Notes: generated by a model from the letters alone, not told the origin. Counted from the first letter of the stretch, positions 19,926 to 28,635 are shown. The stretch: DNA of 38,014 nt from Micrococcales bacterium (GCA_009784895.1 WQXJ01000001.1:76479-114492), one strand, 5' to 3'. Numbers and translations are program-made.

Positions 19926-20768
19926 TCAGTGCCCTTCCATTGAGAGCCCGATGTAAACAGAGGTCAGCAAAGAGAAAATGAAGGCCTGTAGGCCGGCAAC
20001 AAAGATCTCAAAGCAGGTGAAGATGAAGGCGGCCAAGAAGGTCACCACGCCCACGCCTTTCAGCGCCGGGCCGGCTTCCATCACCAGGTAACTGGTCATG
20101 ACGAAGAAAACCGCTAGCAAGAAGTGGCCGGCGATCATATTGCCCATAAGCCGGATGGTCAGCGTGACTGGCCGCAAGATGAAGGTTGAGACCAGTTCGA
20201 TTGGCGCCAGCAGGATGTACATAACCTTCGGTGCGCCCTTGGGGAAGAGGTTGTCGGCCAGGAAATGGCCAACGCCATGGGTTTGGACGCCTCGCACGAT
20301 GAACGCCACCCAAGCGCAGAGCGCCAAGAGCAGTGGCACCGCCACCAATGCGTTAGACGAGACGTTAATAAACGGGATAATGCCCGTCAGGTTCAAGCCG
20401 AGCACGCCGAAGAAAATGGTGGCGATGAACGGCAGATACTTGCGCACCATATGCGCCGGCATCGCCACAGCCACAATCTGGTTCTGGACAAAGCCCACCG
20501 CCATCTCCCAGGTCGATTGTCCACGACCGGGCACCAGCTTCATCCGCCGGGCGGCCAGGACAACTAGGAGTACCACCACCACGGTGGCGATAAATCGCGC
20601 TAGGTCGAGGCGGCCAATGGCGAACCAGCCCCACTCGACGAATGGCTTTGGGTAAAGCTCATTCATTGTTGGATAGTGAATGCCGCCGCCCTCTTCAGCC
20701 AGAATCCCGGGGCTGGCACATAGGGTGCTGCCGAACAACTTGGTTGCCACGACGCCGATGCCTGTCAA
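19926..20768 (-). CDS. atpB: ATP synthase a subunit
   Basis: 280 residues from TTG 20768, chosen because a perfect AGGAGG (20776-20781) sits seven bases upstream; an in-frame GTG at 20813 has no such site, and an internal ATG near codon 35 would also be open. Integral membrane proton channel of Fo. The essential arginine is Arg206 in LTIRLMGNMIAGH, facing the c-ring. Several hydrophobic helices follow the usual pattern (LNLTGIIPFINVSSNALVAV, FIFTCFEIFVAGLQAFIFSLL). The Phe usually found after that Arg-Leu is Met here. Expected to work with atpE. Confidence 0.94.
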   Translation of the reverse strand: MTGIGVVATKLFGSTLCASPGILAEEGGGIHYPTMNELYPKPFVEWGWFAIGRLDLARFIATVVVVLLVVLAARRMKLVPGRGQSTWEMAVGFVQNQIVAVAMPAHMVRKYLPFIATIFFGVLGLNLTGIIPFINVSSNALVAVPLLLALCAWVAFIVRGVQTHGVGHFLADNLFPKGAPKVMYILLAPIELVSTFILRPVTLTIRLMGNMIAGHFLLAVFFVMTSYLVMEAGPALKGVGVVTFLAAFIFTCFEIFVAGLQAFIFSLLTSVYIGLSMEGH

Positions 20769-20858
20769 CCTGGGCCCTCCTGCCACGGTCACCCCGGGCC
20801 AGTTGCCACGCACGTCGCTGTCGGTCTGGCTGGGGTTTAGCTCACTAGGTCGTCACTA

Positions 20859-20864
20859 ACCTAG
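20859..20864 (-). promoter_or_regulatory. possible -10 element upstream of atpB
   Basis: TAGGTT on the minus strand lies about 90 bases before the atpB start, within the 250-base gap after atpI. A TTG-containing -35 is only loosely placed. This gap is the longest in the atp block and a likely place for an internal promoter. Confidence 0.28.
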
Positions 20865-21021
20865 CACAAGGCGCGCCAATTTCAGCGCAAACTAATCAAC
20901 CACCCAGCGAGGGCTTTTCTGGGTTCTGTCAGTCGAGGTCAAGCCGGGAATTTGACGAAATGCTGAGGCCGCGGGATGAGCGGGACCTTAGGCCCCCGGC
21001 ATCGGCCAATCAAAGCGCTAG

Positions 21022-21444
21022 TTAGACGCCACCACTGGGCGGCACCCGGGCTCCAACTATGGCCCGCCATTCCAGCATAAGAGAACCGATGACGCCGGCC
21101 AAGATGGTGGCCGCGAAGATCTTGGGGTTCATCCAGGTGGCCTGGCCCAAAACGAAGATCAAGCCAAATAGCGAGATGATCTTGATGGCGAAGGAGATGA
21201 CCTGGTTACGAATCTGAGTCACAGGGGGCTGACCCTGGCTCTTCAGCATGACCACAGCCGAGACAGTAAAGAAAATCGCGATGACACCGGCGCCAATTAA
21301 GGCGCCCCAGAGCCCATTAGTGCCATCAACCAGGTAGCCCATCACCACAGCCAGCCCACCGAGCACGGCCGCGAAGAGGAACACTTGCTGGATGATGCGT
21401 CGGTAGACCTGGGCGTAGTTGGTCGGTTTACCGGTGGTTCCCAC
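21022..21444 (-). CDS. atpI: AtpI-like membrane protein
   Basis: 140 residues with four predicted membrane helices (FLFAAVLGGLAVVMGYLV, WGALIGAGVIAIFFTVSAVV, FAIKIISLFGLIFVL, IFAATILAGVIGSLMLEW). Position directly before atpB and after wecA matches the atpI/Rv1303 slot. AtpI proteins assist c-ring assembly or ion supply; the sequence family is weakly conserved, so the call rests mainly on topology and position. GTG 21444 has a strong AGGAGGGA Shine-Dalgarno that overlaps the wecA stop. A 250-base gap separates it from atpB. Confidence 0.8.
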   Translation of the reverse strand: MGTTGKPTNYAQVYRRIIQQVFLFAAVLGGLAVVMGYLVDGTNGLWGALIGAGVIAIFFTVSAVVMLKSQGQPPVTQIRNQVISFAIKIISLFGLIFVLGQATWMNPKIFAATILAGVIGSLMLEWRAIVGARVPPSGGV

Positions 21445-21452
21445 TGTCCCTC

Positions 21453-22589
21453 CTAGATTCGGTGGCTCGGTCCGCGCGCCCGCTGGCGCGAGCGTTCGCC
21501 CAGATGGCTTGGGACAACGGTCAAGACGAAGGCCAAAACCAAACCGACGCCAACCCCAATGCCGACCTGCCGGGCCGGAAGGACCGCTAGTGCCGCCGCC
21601 CCAAAGGCCAAGACCGCAGTCCAGCAGTACATTATCACCACAGCCCGGCGGTGGGTGTGGCCCAGTCGGAGCAGGCGATGGTGCAGGTGCATGCGGTCGG
21701 CGTGGAAGGGGGAGAGTCCGGCTCGCATTCGCCTCGAGATCGCCATCAGCATGTCTAGCAAGGGCAAGGCCAGTACGGCGAAGGGTAACAGGATGGGCAG
21801 GAAAGCACCCCAGGCCTGACCTTGCGTAATGTCTCCGGCCGCACCGGGGTCAACTTGGCCAGTGACCGCGATAGTAGCGGCGGCGAACATCAACCCAAGC
21901 AGCATTGAGCCGCTATCCCCCATGAAAATCGAGGCCGGGTGGAAGTTGTGGGGCAAGAAACCGAGGCAGGCGCCCACGGTAACCGCCAGCAGCAGGGTCG
22001 ACAACGAGGCGTAGTCGGCCATGCCCATCTCCCGGGAGAGGAAATAGGAGTAGACAAAAAAGGCGCCACAGCCGATGGCGGTTATCCCGGCCGCCAGCCC
22101 GTCTAGACCGTCAACAAAGTTGATGGCGTTGATGGCGGCTACCACCACCACGATCGATACCACCAGTGACAGCCTTGATGAGACAATTGTCAGCCCGGCA
22201 ATCGGGAAGGTCACCAGCTGGACCCCTTGCCAGGCCAAGATGCCTGCGGCTAAGGCTTGACCGGCCAGTTTGGTCCACCAACTGAGGTCAAACCAGTCAT
22301 CGGCCGCCCCGAGCAGACAAACCAGTGCGGCTGCGCCCAAAACACCCCAAACGGCGTGCGAGGATGAGAAAACCGGGGAAAGGAAACTCAGCTGCGAGGC
22401 CACGCCCAGGCCGGCCGCAATGCCAAGGACCATGGCCAGCCCACCCAGGCGTGGGGTGGGCCTGTCATGCACGTCGCGTGGGCGCACCGGTGTGATGGCC
22501 CCGGTCCAGGTGGCTAGGCGTCGCACCGGCCAGACCGCCAGGTAGGTCACGATGGCGGCAATGGCGCATAGCAGCAGGTGTACCCTCAC
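21453..22589 (-). CDS. wecA: Undecaprenyl-phosphate sugar-1-phosphate transferase (WecA/MraY family)
   Basis: 378 residues with about ten membrane helices. It moves a HexNAc-1-phosphate from a UDP-sugar to undecaprenyl (or decaprenyl) phosphate, starting surface glycan assembly at the inner membrane face. Family motifs: DRPTPRLGG at 42-50, the Asp pair at 97-98 (GAADDWFDL), NFVDGLDGL at 157-165, MGDSGS near 223-228, and HLHHRLLRLGH at 301-311, the WecA/TagO-type His motif. GTG 22589 overlaps the tsaC stop as GTGA. Its place before atpI is conserved in mycobacteria (rfe). Nearby polysaccharide genes suggest it primes their product too; the exact sugar is not readable. Confidence 0.92.
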   Translation of the reverse strand: MRVHLLLCAIAAIVTYLAVWPVRRLATWTGAITPVRPRDVHDRPTPRLGGLAMVLGIAAGLGVASQLSFLSPVFSSSHAVWGVLGAAALVCLLGAADDWFDLSWWTKLAGQALAAGILAWQGVQLVTFPIAGLTIVSSRLSLVVSIVVVVAAINAINFVDGLDGLAAGITAIGCGAFFVYSYFLSREMGMADYASLSTLLLAVTVGACLGFLPHNFHPASIFMGDSGSMLLGLMFAAATIAVTGQVDPGAAGDITQGQAWGAFLPILLPFAVLALPLLDMLMAISRRMRAGLSPFHADRMHLHHRLLRLGHTHRRAVVIMYCWTAVLAFGAAALAVLPARQVGIGVGVGLVLAFVLTVVPSHLGERSRQRARGPSHRI

Positions 22590-23221
22590 CTGGTCCCGCT
22601 CCCCCGCTTGGCCCTGGGCAAGAGTTGGTCGGCGCCAATTGGCCCTGGCCGCAGTAGCCCAGGCGCCAGGCCGGTTAGATCCAGCACAGACGAGGCCTGT
22701 CCGCCCCTGGCCGGTCCGGCGTCAACGTAGACCGCTACTTGCTGGCCCAATTTAGCCAGGGACTCGCTGGCGTCCAAGGCAGGTACGTCCCCGCTGCGAT
22801 TGGCCGAGCTGACGGCTAGCGGCCCGGCCAAGTCCAATAGCTCAAGGCAGGTTTCGTCTCTCGGTTGCCTGAGCGCGATGGTGCCACCACGTTGGCCCAG
22901 ATCCCAGGTCACTGCATCTTTGGCTGGGAGAACCAGGGTCAAGGCACCTGGCCAGTGGGCCGCTATTAGACCTCGGGCTTGATCGGACAGTTCTGCCAGT
23001 TTTTCTGCCTGCGCAAGATTGGCCACCAGGACCGGCACCGGCTGGCGCCGGTCACGGCCCTTGGCGGCAAACAAGGCCGCCACTGCCGGCGCCAAATCCG
23101 GCTTGGCCGCCACACCGTAGACAGTGTCAGTAGGGGTTACAACCAGTTGACCACGCTTCAGGGCCTGAACTGCCCGGGCCAATCCGGCCCTGTCAGGCCC
23201 TACAACAGCTGGATTCGTCAT
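22586..23221 (-). CDS. tsaC: L-threonylcarbamoyladenylate synthase (YrdC/Sua5 domain)
   Basis: 211 residues from ATG 23221 (an in-frame TTG lies two codons upstream). It makes threonylcarbamoyl-AMP from threonine, bicarbonate and ATP for the t6A modification of ANN-decoding tRNAs. Motifs: TPTDTVYGVAAKPD near 30-43, the KGRDRRQPVPVLV segment, HWPGALTLVLPA near 85-96, and RQPRD...PLAVSSANRSG. It has only the YrdC domain, without the extra Sua5 C-terminal domain. In the reference actinobacterial order it follows prmC directly; here the polysaccharide locus intervenes. Confidence 0.93.
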   Translation of the reverse strand: MTNPAVVGPDRAGLARAVQALKRGQLVVTPTDTVYGVAAKPDLAPAVAALFAAKGRDRRQPVPVLVANLAQAEKLAELSDQARGLIAAHWPGALTLVLPAKDAVTWDLGQRGGTIALRQPRDETCLELLDLAGPLAVSSANRSGDVPALDASESLAKLGQQVAVYVDAGPARGGQASSVLDLTGLAPGLLRPGPIGADQLLPRAKRGSGTR

Positions 23222-23255
23222 TGGCAAGCATCATAACGACCGGCGGCCGCGACCC

Positions 23256-23846
23256 CTAGAGCAGGGACCGCAGGGCGGCAGCACCGGCAATAACGGCCGG
23301 TCTGATCTGGCCAGCCGAGGCTTCAAACGCCTCCAAACCTAGGCCATAGGGGTCCATGACATCGTCATCGGCTGCGACGGCGGGAACAGGCGCCCGGCCG
23401 CGCTGCGCCACCACCAGCGTGACCGCCTGGCGCAAGCGGTCGACTGACTGAGCCCCACTTTCGCGCCCCGGCCAAGCGGCATCGGACTGGGCTGGCCCGG
23501 CCAGCCGGGCAAATTCACGCAGCGTCATGGCCCGGCGCATCAAGGCCGGATAGGCCTCAACCAGGCGGGCGCGGTGGTCCCGGGTGGCGGTCAAGATCAG
23601 GTCAGCCTCCGCCACCATTGGCTTGGTCACCTGCCTGGCCCGGTGGCCGGCGGCGGCCTTGGCCAGGCCCATGCCCTTTAGCACCCGAAGGGCGTCCGGC
23701 TCAATCGGGTAGCCCACCATCGCGGCCGTACCGGCAGAGGTAACTTCAACCTGTTCCTTGGGCAGCGCGGCAGCCAGAATGAACTGGGCCATGGGCGAGC
23801 GGCAGATGTTGCCCGTGCAGACAACCAGGACTCTAAAGGGTTCCAC
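23256..23846 (-). CDS. Low-molecular-weight protein tyrosine phosphatase (Wzb-like)
   Basis: 196 residues. The P-loop CTGNICRSP at residues 10-18 carries the catalytic Cys10 and Arg16, and the general-acid loop is DDDVMDPYG in the C-terminal part. It should dephosphorylate the tyrosine cluster of the adjacent BY-kinase, the usual Wzb/Wzc pairing that cycles capsule or exopolysaccharide assembly. GTG 23846 follows the kinase TAG with no spacer, so the two are translated together. About 40 residues longer than E. coli Wzb, with an insertion around 115-150 (SGAQSVDRLRQAVTL). Confidence 0.9.
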   Translation of the reverse strand: MEPFRVLVVCTGNICRSPMAQFILAAALPKEQVEVTSAGTAAMVGYPIEPDALRVLKGMGLAKAAAGHRARQVTKPMVAEADLILTATRDHRARLVEAYPALMRRAMTLREFARLAGPAQSDAAWPGRESGAQSVDRLRQAVTLVVAQRGRAPVPAVAADDDVMDPYGLGLEAFEASAGQIRPAVIAGAAALRSLL

Positions 23847-25562
23847 CTAGTGGGCCGACTTGTCAGGGCCAACCGGGCTCCAGGGCGGCGCACCGTTGGA
23901 GGCAGGCCACTCCACCGGCCAGGATGGCTCCTCGCCCTCGGCTGGCCGCGGCGATGTGCCTTTGGCACCTTGGCCTGGTGGATAGCCTTCACCGGTGACA
24001 ACGGCTGCCCACGAGGCTTGTTGCGGCTGGCGGCTGGGGCCAGCCTGCCGAGGCCGGGCCGGCCGCTTGATGCCTGCTCCTTGTTCAGGCGAGGCCGGGC
24101 TAGTGGCTCGAGCCTGGGTCCGGATCTGCTCCCGGGCCAGCTGGGCCTGCTTCTTGGCGGCTTGCCGCCGCTTGCGGCCACGCAGGCCTGGTCCGCCATG
24201 CCTATAGGCGTAGCCGTAGTTGTAATCGCCGTAGCCGTAGACATCCATGGTCTTAGTTGGCGCCATGGTCAAGATCAGGCCAAGCACCTGGGCGTCGACC
24301 GTCTCCAGGGCCGCCAACGCCGCCGAAATACTACGTTTGCGAGTGGTACCCATGGCCCCAACCAGGACCACTTCTGATTCGACCGTGCGTGACAGCACAA
24401 CCGCGTCGGTGGTTAGCAGCAGCGGCGGCGAATCAAGCAAGACAAAGTCGTATTGCCTGGCCAGCGCCTGGTGTAGTCCCTGCATGGCCGAGCTACCGAG
24501 CAAGCGGCTGGGATTGGGCGGCAACCGTCCCGCGGCCAAGACATAAAGCTGATCGTTGCCCCAACGTTGGGTGACTTCCTCAACTGTGGCCCGTCCAATC
24601 AGAACATCGGTCAAACCGGCACCACCTTCAAGGCCCATATACGTGGCGATTCGCGGCCGGTGCAGGTCACAGTCCACTAGCAGAACTTTGAAGCCCGAAT
24701 CGGCCAGCGAAATGGACAAATTGGCGGCCGTGACGGTCTTGCCTTCGGATGGGCCAGGCGAAGTCACAATGATGGTGTTGGCCGAGCCTTCTATGTTGGA
24801 AAACATCAGCGATGCGCGGATGCGCCGGTAGGCCTCTGCCCTTGGGTCAAGGGTGTCAGAGTCGAGCAAGAGCGAGCGCTTCTTCGGATCGGAATCGCGC
24901 GCGGTCAAACCGAGTATCGGCTTGTCTGAAAGCCGTTCGATGTCCTCCCGCGAGCGAATCCGGGTCTCGGTGGCGTTGCGCAACAGGGCCGCACCGGCCC
25001 CAAAAGCCAGCCCAACCAGGATGCTCAACGCCAGGTTCTGGCTGACCCGTGGCGCGGCCGCGCGACTCGGCGCCGCCGCCGGTGAAACCACTGTCACCCG
25101 AACCGGGCTGGAACCTTCGACTGGCCGGTCGAGCTCGTTTGCGACAACGTCAGTGAAGACCTGAGCCACCGAATTGGCCAGTTCTGCCGCCATTTGGGGA
25201 TTGGGATCCCTCAACGTGATGTTGATCAAGACACTGTTGGCAGGAGACTGGGCCGATATCTTGCTGGCCAGCTGGCCGGTACTTAGGTCGAGGCCCAGAT
25301 CCTCGATAACCTGATCCAACACCAGCTTGCTCTTGACCACATCGACATAGCTGGTAACGGCCTGCCTGGCGTAGTTGGTGCCCTGCAACATGTCAGTGGC
25401 GCTGTCGGTACCCCTAACCGAAACGTAGAGCTTGGCAGTAGCGTCGTATTGCTTGGTAGCCAGTAACGAGTAGGTCATACCGGTCGCGGTGCTGAGCACC
25501 AGAAGGATGAACACAATCAGCCAATGCCGACGGATGATGTCTAGGTAGTCCTTTATCTGCAC
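23847..25562 (-). CDS. Wzz/BY-kinase: polysaccharide co-polymerase and tyrosine autokinase
   Basis: 571 residues. Residues 1-200 are a Wzz-type chain-length domain with membrane helices at about 13-33 and 177-195. Residues 260-435 are the BY-kinase: Walker A SPGPSEGKT (268-276), Walker A' LLVDCDLHRPR (294-304), Walker B FVLLDSPP (373-380). A tyrosine cluster with six Tyr lies at 442-453. Unlike most, it is not at the end: a basic, Gln/Pro-rich tail of about 118 residues follows. Oligomerisation and phosphorylation control polymer length and export. GTG 25562 has AGGAG at 25571-25575, eight bases away, inside an inverted repeat. It is coupled to the phosphatase gene. Confidence 0.92.
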   Translation of the reverse strand: MQIKDYLDIIRRHWLIVFILLVLSTATGMTYSLLATKQYDATAKLYVSVRGTDSATDMLQGTNYARQAVTSYVDVVKSKLVLDQVIEDLGLDLSTGQLASKISAQSPANSVLINITLRDPNPQMAAELANSVAQVFTDVVANELDRPVEGSSPVRVTVVSPAAAPSRAAAPRVSQNLALSILVGLAFGAGAALLRNATETRIRSREDIERLSDKPILGLTARDSDPKKRSLLLDSDTLDPRAEAYRRIRASLMFSNIEGSANTIIVTSPGPSEGKTVTAANLSISLADSGFKVLLVDCDLHRPRIATYMGLEGGAGLTDVLIGRATVEEVTQRWGNDQLYVLAAGRLPPNPSRLLGSSAMQGLHQALARQYDFVLLDSPPLLLTTDAVVLSRTVESEVVLVGAMGTTRKRSISAALAALETVDAQVLGLILTMAPTKTMDVYGYGDYNYGYAYRHGGPGLRGRKRRQAAKKQAQLAREQIRTQARATSPASPEQGAGIKRPARPRQAGPSRQPQQASWAAVVTGEGYPPGQGAKGTSPRPAEGEEPSWPVEWPASNGAPPWSPVGPDKSAH

Positions 25563-25566
25563 CTTT

Positions 25567-25701
25567 GTCGCTCCTGGGGCGTTGGGCGGTACCCCGTGCC
25601 TCTGTCATATGCCTCAACCCGTCGGGTCACTTTGAGCCGACAGGCCACCATACTAGACGGACCGCTAATTGGCTTGTCCCAGGCGCGCTGCCAGGAGCGA
25701 C
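25567..25701 (-). promoter_or_regulatory. 11-bp inverted repeat that can sequester the BY-kinase Shine-Dalgarno
   Basis: Arms 25691-25701 (minus: GTCGCTCCTGG) and 25567-25577 (minus: CCAGGAGCGAC) are exact complements, 113 bases apart. The 5' arm starts two bases after the LCP stop codon; the 3' arm contains the AGGAG of the kinase start. Folding in the mRNA would hide that site, so translation could depend on RNA structure, ribosome stalling at the LCP end or a factor. Confidence 0.55.
25650..25655 (-). promoter_or_regulatory. possible -10 element before the BY-kinase gene
   Basis: TAGTAT on the minus strand lies about 90 bases before the kinase GTG in the LCP-kinase gap. No clear -35. A transcript from here would lack the 5' arm of the inverted repeat and escape sequestration. 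Confidence 0.28.
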
Positions 25702-25703
25702 GT

Positions 25704-27170
25704 CTAGTTGCCCGCCAGGACTTGATCGATCTTCGTCTTGGCCGCGTCTACGGTCTTCTGGTCAGGCACCATGACATAGAGCTTCATCGATCCCATTGAG
25801 TAAGTCGGTTCTGAAGCACCGGCGCCGTCTACGCTGATGCTTTCGACTTGCCATCCCCGCATTGAACTGAGTTGGGCGTCAACTAGTGCTCGGATTCGAG
25901 TAGTCGTCACATTGGTGCCGATTGTCCCCTCTAGGGCGGTCAGGATCTCGTTGTAGCGCAACAGGTTAGGTCGCTCGGTCAGCTTCCTAATAAGGGCATC
26001 AATGACGGCCTGTTGGTGCTTGCCACGCTGCCGGTCACCCTCAGCAAAGTTCTTCCTGGCCCGCGAAAAGGCAAGCGCTTGGGTGCCGTTCATTTCGTTC
26101 CAGCCTTTGACGAAGTGGTGCTGGCCCGTGGTGAAGTCGTAGTCCGAGTTGACCTGAATCGGGCCTACGGTGTCGACCAAGGTGACCATCGATGAGAAAT
26201 TGAGCCTGACGTAGTAGTCGATTTCCACCCCATAGACGTCCTGGAGGGTGTTGATCGACATGTCAATTCCATAGATACCTGCGTGAGTCAGCTTGTCTTT
26301 CGTCCCCTGGGTGCCATGCAGTTGGACGTAGTAGTCGCGCGGCGTATTAACCAGCAGAACCTTGTGAGTGGTTGGGTTGACCACCATAAGCATATTGACA
26401 TCGCTTCGGGACACTGTCGTCAGCGGACCAGCCACGTCGATACCGCTGATGTAGACAATGAAGCCTTCTTTGGGATCCCGGTCGCGTGCCTGCAAGTCGC
26501 CGAGCGGCTGGGTGATTTCGAACTGGTAAATGACCTTTAGGTCGCCAGCCCGCCCGGGATCGTTCTCTTCAAACACTTGCCAAATGTTCAAGTTAATGGC
26601 TGCCGCGTCAATGTTTCCGGCGACCACTGCCTGGGTCGCCTTGGTGATGTCCCCGGTGGCGGCCATAGTTATCTCTACCCGCGAAGTCAGGTGGGCTCTG
26701 ACCCGGTCAACGTTCGGGTCGTTAGGGATAAAGCCGACCACCTCGCCACCAAGTGATTCCACGCCATCCGGGTGATCGGGCGGAGCCACCACCACGTAGG
26801 TCACCGATGGAGGGACAGAGTTTTGAATCCGGCCCACGAATCCGGCCACGTCAAGGTTAACCAACGCCAGCACAACCGACACTGCTGCACCGATGGCTGC
26901 AAGGGTGACCAGCGCGCCAAAACGCACCTTGTGGCGCCTGGCCTTGGTCCGCCAAAGCCCAGCCGCGACCACACCCACCAGGCAGGCTCCGCAGGCGGCC
27001 GCAACCAGCAGTTTGTTTCTAGGGACAACCCCAACACCCCATGCTACGGCCACTGACACCAGGTAGATGGCCACGAAGATCACACTGAGAATGCGCCCGG
27101 CGCCTCGACCACCTCTTCGTCGAGAATGGCGTCGCCGAAAACTGCCACGAGCGGAAGATGGTTCGCTCAC
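25704..27170 (-). CDS. LytR-CpsA-Psr (LCP) family glycopolymer ligase
   Basis: 488 residues from GTG 27170; the frame is open to 27278 but the upstream part has no convincing start. The N-terminus is basic (RRRHSRRRGGRG), followed by three membrane helices. The large extracellular part has the LCP signatures: YISGIDVAG, SDVNMLMVVNP, LLVNTPRDYYVQ, DKLTHAG, and ALAFSRARKNFAEGDRQRGKHQQAV with the Arg pairs that bind the pyrophosphate lipid. LCP enzymes transfer glycopolymer from the lipid carrier to peptidoglycan or other acceptors. The three-helix start resembles CpsA/BrpA-type members. It is the first gene of the minus-strand run into the kinase, phosphatase, tsaC and wecA. Confidence 0.9.
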   Translation of the reverse strand: MSEPSSARGSFRRRHSRRRGGRGAGRILSVIFVAIYLVSVAVAWGVGVVPRNKLLVAAACGACLVGVVAAGLWRTKARRHKVRFGALVTLAAIGAAVSVVLALVNLDVAGFVGRIQNSVPPSVTYVVVAPPDHPDGVESLGGEVVGFIPNDPNVDRVRAHLTSRVEITMAATGDITKATQAVVAGNIDAAAINLNIWQVFEENDPGRAGDLKVIYQFEITQPLGDLQARDRDPKEGFIVYISGIDVAGPLTTVSRSDVNMLMVVNPTTHKVLLVNTPRDYYVQLHGTQGTKDKLTHAGIYGIDMSINTLQDVYGVEIDYYVRLNFSSMVTLVDTVGPIQVNSDYDFTTGQHHFVKGWNEMNGTQALAFSRARKNFAEGDRQRGKHQQAVIDALIRKLTERPNLLRYNEILTALEGTIGTNVTTTRIRALVDAQLSSMRGWQVESISVDGAGASEPTYSMGSMKLYVMVPDQKTVDAAKTKIDQVLAGN

Positions 27171-27373
27171 AAACGCGCCGCCGGGTCCTCTCGGCGATGA
27201 CTCTTCACGGGTAACAAGGCTACACGGCGCCCAGCCCCAACACCCGGCAACGCCGCGCCCCAGAGGACACACCACCACCCCGTCCAGCTCCCCCGTGATA
27301 CGGTGCCACAGCGCCCGGATACCACCTCGCGCCAGGTCAGACAGGCCGATCCCGGGCTAGCAAGAAGGGTTCA

Positions 27374-28549
27374 ATGGAGATACTAATCGTGTCGCCGTAC
27401 TTCGCCCCTTACGCCGGAGTAGGAGCCCTTCGGATGACCAGCCTTGCTAGACACCTACAAGCAAATGACCACAACGTTACGGTTATGCGCAACTCACCGG
27501 CACAAACTACGAGTACCGAGACTCCCGCGCATACCGGCACTCAAACCGACTTCATCAACGTCCGCTCTGCCACTGGCGGACTTCCAGGCTTGAAGGACTA
27601 CCGGACCTGTCTGAAGAGTCTGCTTCGGGTCAGGCGGTTTCACGTCGTTGTCTTCTCTTGCGGCCCGTTCTATGCCATCAGGCTCGGCCCCTGGATCCGG
27701 CGCAAGTATGCCCAGGAATACATCATTGAGCAGCGTGATCTCTGGCTATTCAGGCAGCTGTTGCAACCGAAACCAGTGTACTACCGGGTGCTGCGACGTT
27801 TGGCGCATTTTGGGCGTCTTCCTGCGGAGCACCACGCACTAACCAGGGCTCTCGGAATGGTCGTCGTGTGTCCACCGGATCAACAAGTAATGCGCAGGCG
27901 ATATCCCCGCAGCGCAAACAAAATTCACTGCATACTCAACGGCTACGACGAGTTGGGCCTAGGCGCGGATGTTTCCAGCCGCTCGGAATCACCCTACCTT
28001 GCGTACTTCGGTAAATTCTCGTACTACGGACTCAAGCATGTCCGCCAGGTATTGGAGGGCCTAGGCGATGTTATCCAGTCAGGCCAAGAGATTCGCCTCC
28101 TTCACATCGGTGAACCCGAGGGCGCGGTCGAGCAAATCGCGGCTGAAGTCGGATTGCCGCCCGGCACCGTACTCAATACCGGTTATGTCGACTACGCCGT
28201 TGGGATGGCCCTGGTAGCAGGGTCTATAGCCGGAATCGTGAGCGGTTCCTATATGAACGCATACGGAACCAAGGTCTTCGACTATATCGGCGCCAATGTG
28301 CCCATTATTGCCAGTGTTGAGCCAAATAGTGGTCTGGCCCGGTTCATCGAGAAAGCCAACGGCGGATGGCTTTGCCACAGCCGGGAAGATGTGAAGACCG
28401 CCGTCCTCAAAGCTCTCAGGCAGGACACCACTGAACTGGGTTTGTCCAACCGCCAACAATACTCCCGGCGTGCAGCCAATCAACAATATGAACGCCTGAT
28501 AGTCCGCCTTGTCCAACGCGGTCCCTCGCCTTCGAACCACGAGACATAG
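27374..28549 (+). CDS. Glycosyltransferase, GT4-like (surface polysaccharide)
   Basis: 391 residues from ATG 27374 with AAGAAGGG four bases upstream. The start (EILIVSPYFAPYAGVGALRM) and the C-terminal Rossmann segments (LAYFGKFSYYGLKHV, LLHIGEPEGAVEQIAAEV, GTKVFDYIGANVPIIASV) fit the GT-B fold of the GT4-like group, retaining enzymes that use nucleotide sugars at the membrane's inner face. No signal peptide. It is on the plus strand, divergent from the LCP gene. Its GC content is visibly lower than that of the atp genes, suggesting acquisition. The donor and acceptor sugars cannot be read. Confidence 0.78.
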   Translation: MEILIVSPYFAPYAGVGALRMTSLARHLQANDHNVTVMRNSPAQTTSTETPAHTGTQTDFINVRSATGGLPGLKDYRTCLKSLLRVRRFHVVVFSCGPFYAIRLGPWIRRKYAQEYIIEQRDLWLFRQLLQPKPVYYRVLRRLAHFGRLPAEHHALTRALGMVVVCPPDQQVMRRRYPRSANKIHCILNGYDELGLGADVSSRSESPYLAYFGKFSYYGLKHVRQVLEGLGDVIQSGQEIRLLHIGEPEGAVEQIAAEVGLPPGTVLNTGYVDYAVGMALVAGSIAGIVSGSYMNAYGTKVFDYIGANVPIIASVEPNSGLARFIEKANGGWLCHSREDVKTAVLKALRQDTTELGLSNRQQYSRRAANQQYERLIVRLVQRGPSPSNHET

Positions 28550-28598
28550 TAGCCAGTGTCTCTCCTGAATCTCCGGTGAAGCCCCGAGCTCAAACCCT

Positions 28599-28618
28599 GA
28601 CTTCGCCTAAGGCAAGTC
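28599..28618. terminator. hairpin between convergent glycosyltransferase and polymerase genes
   Basis: GACTTCGCC and GGCAAGTC arms pair around a three-base loop with one mismatch. It lies between two convergent stops. No T-tract, so it is only a possible bidirectional terminator. Confidence 0.35.
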
Positions 28619-28635
28619 TCCACGCCCTATCGGCC

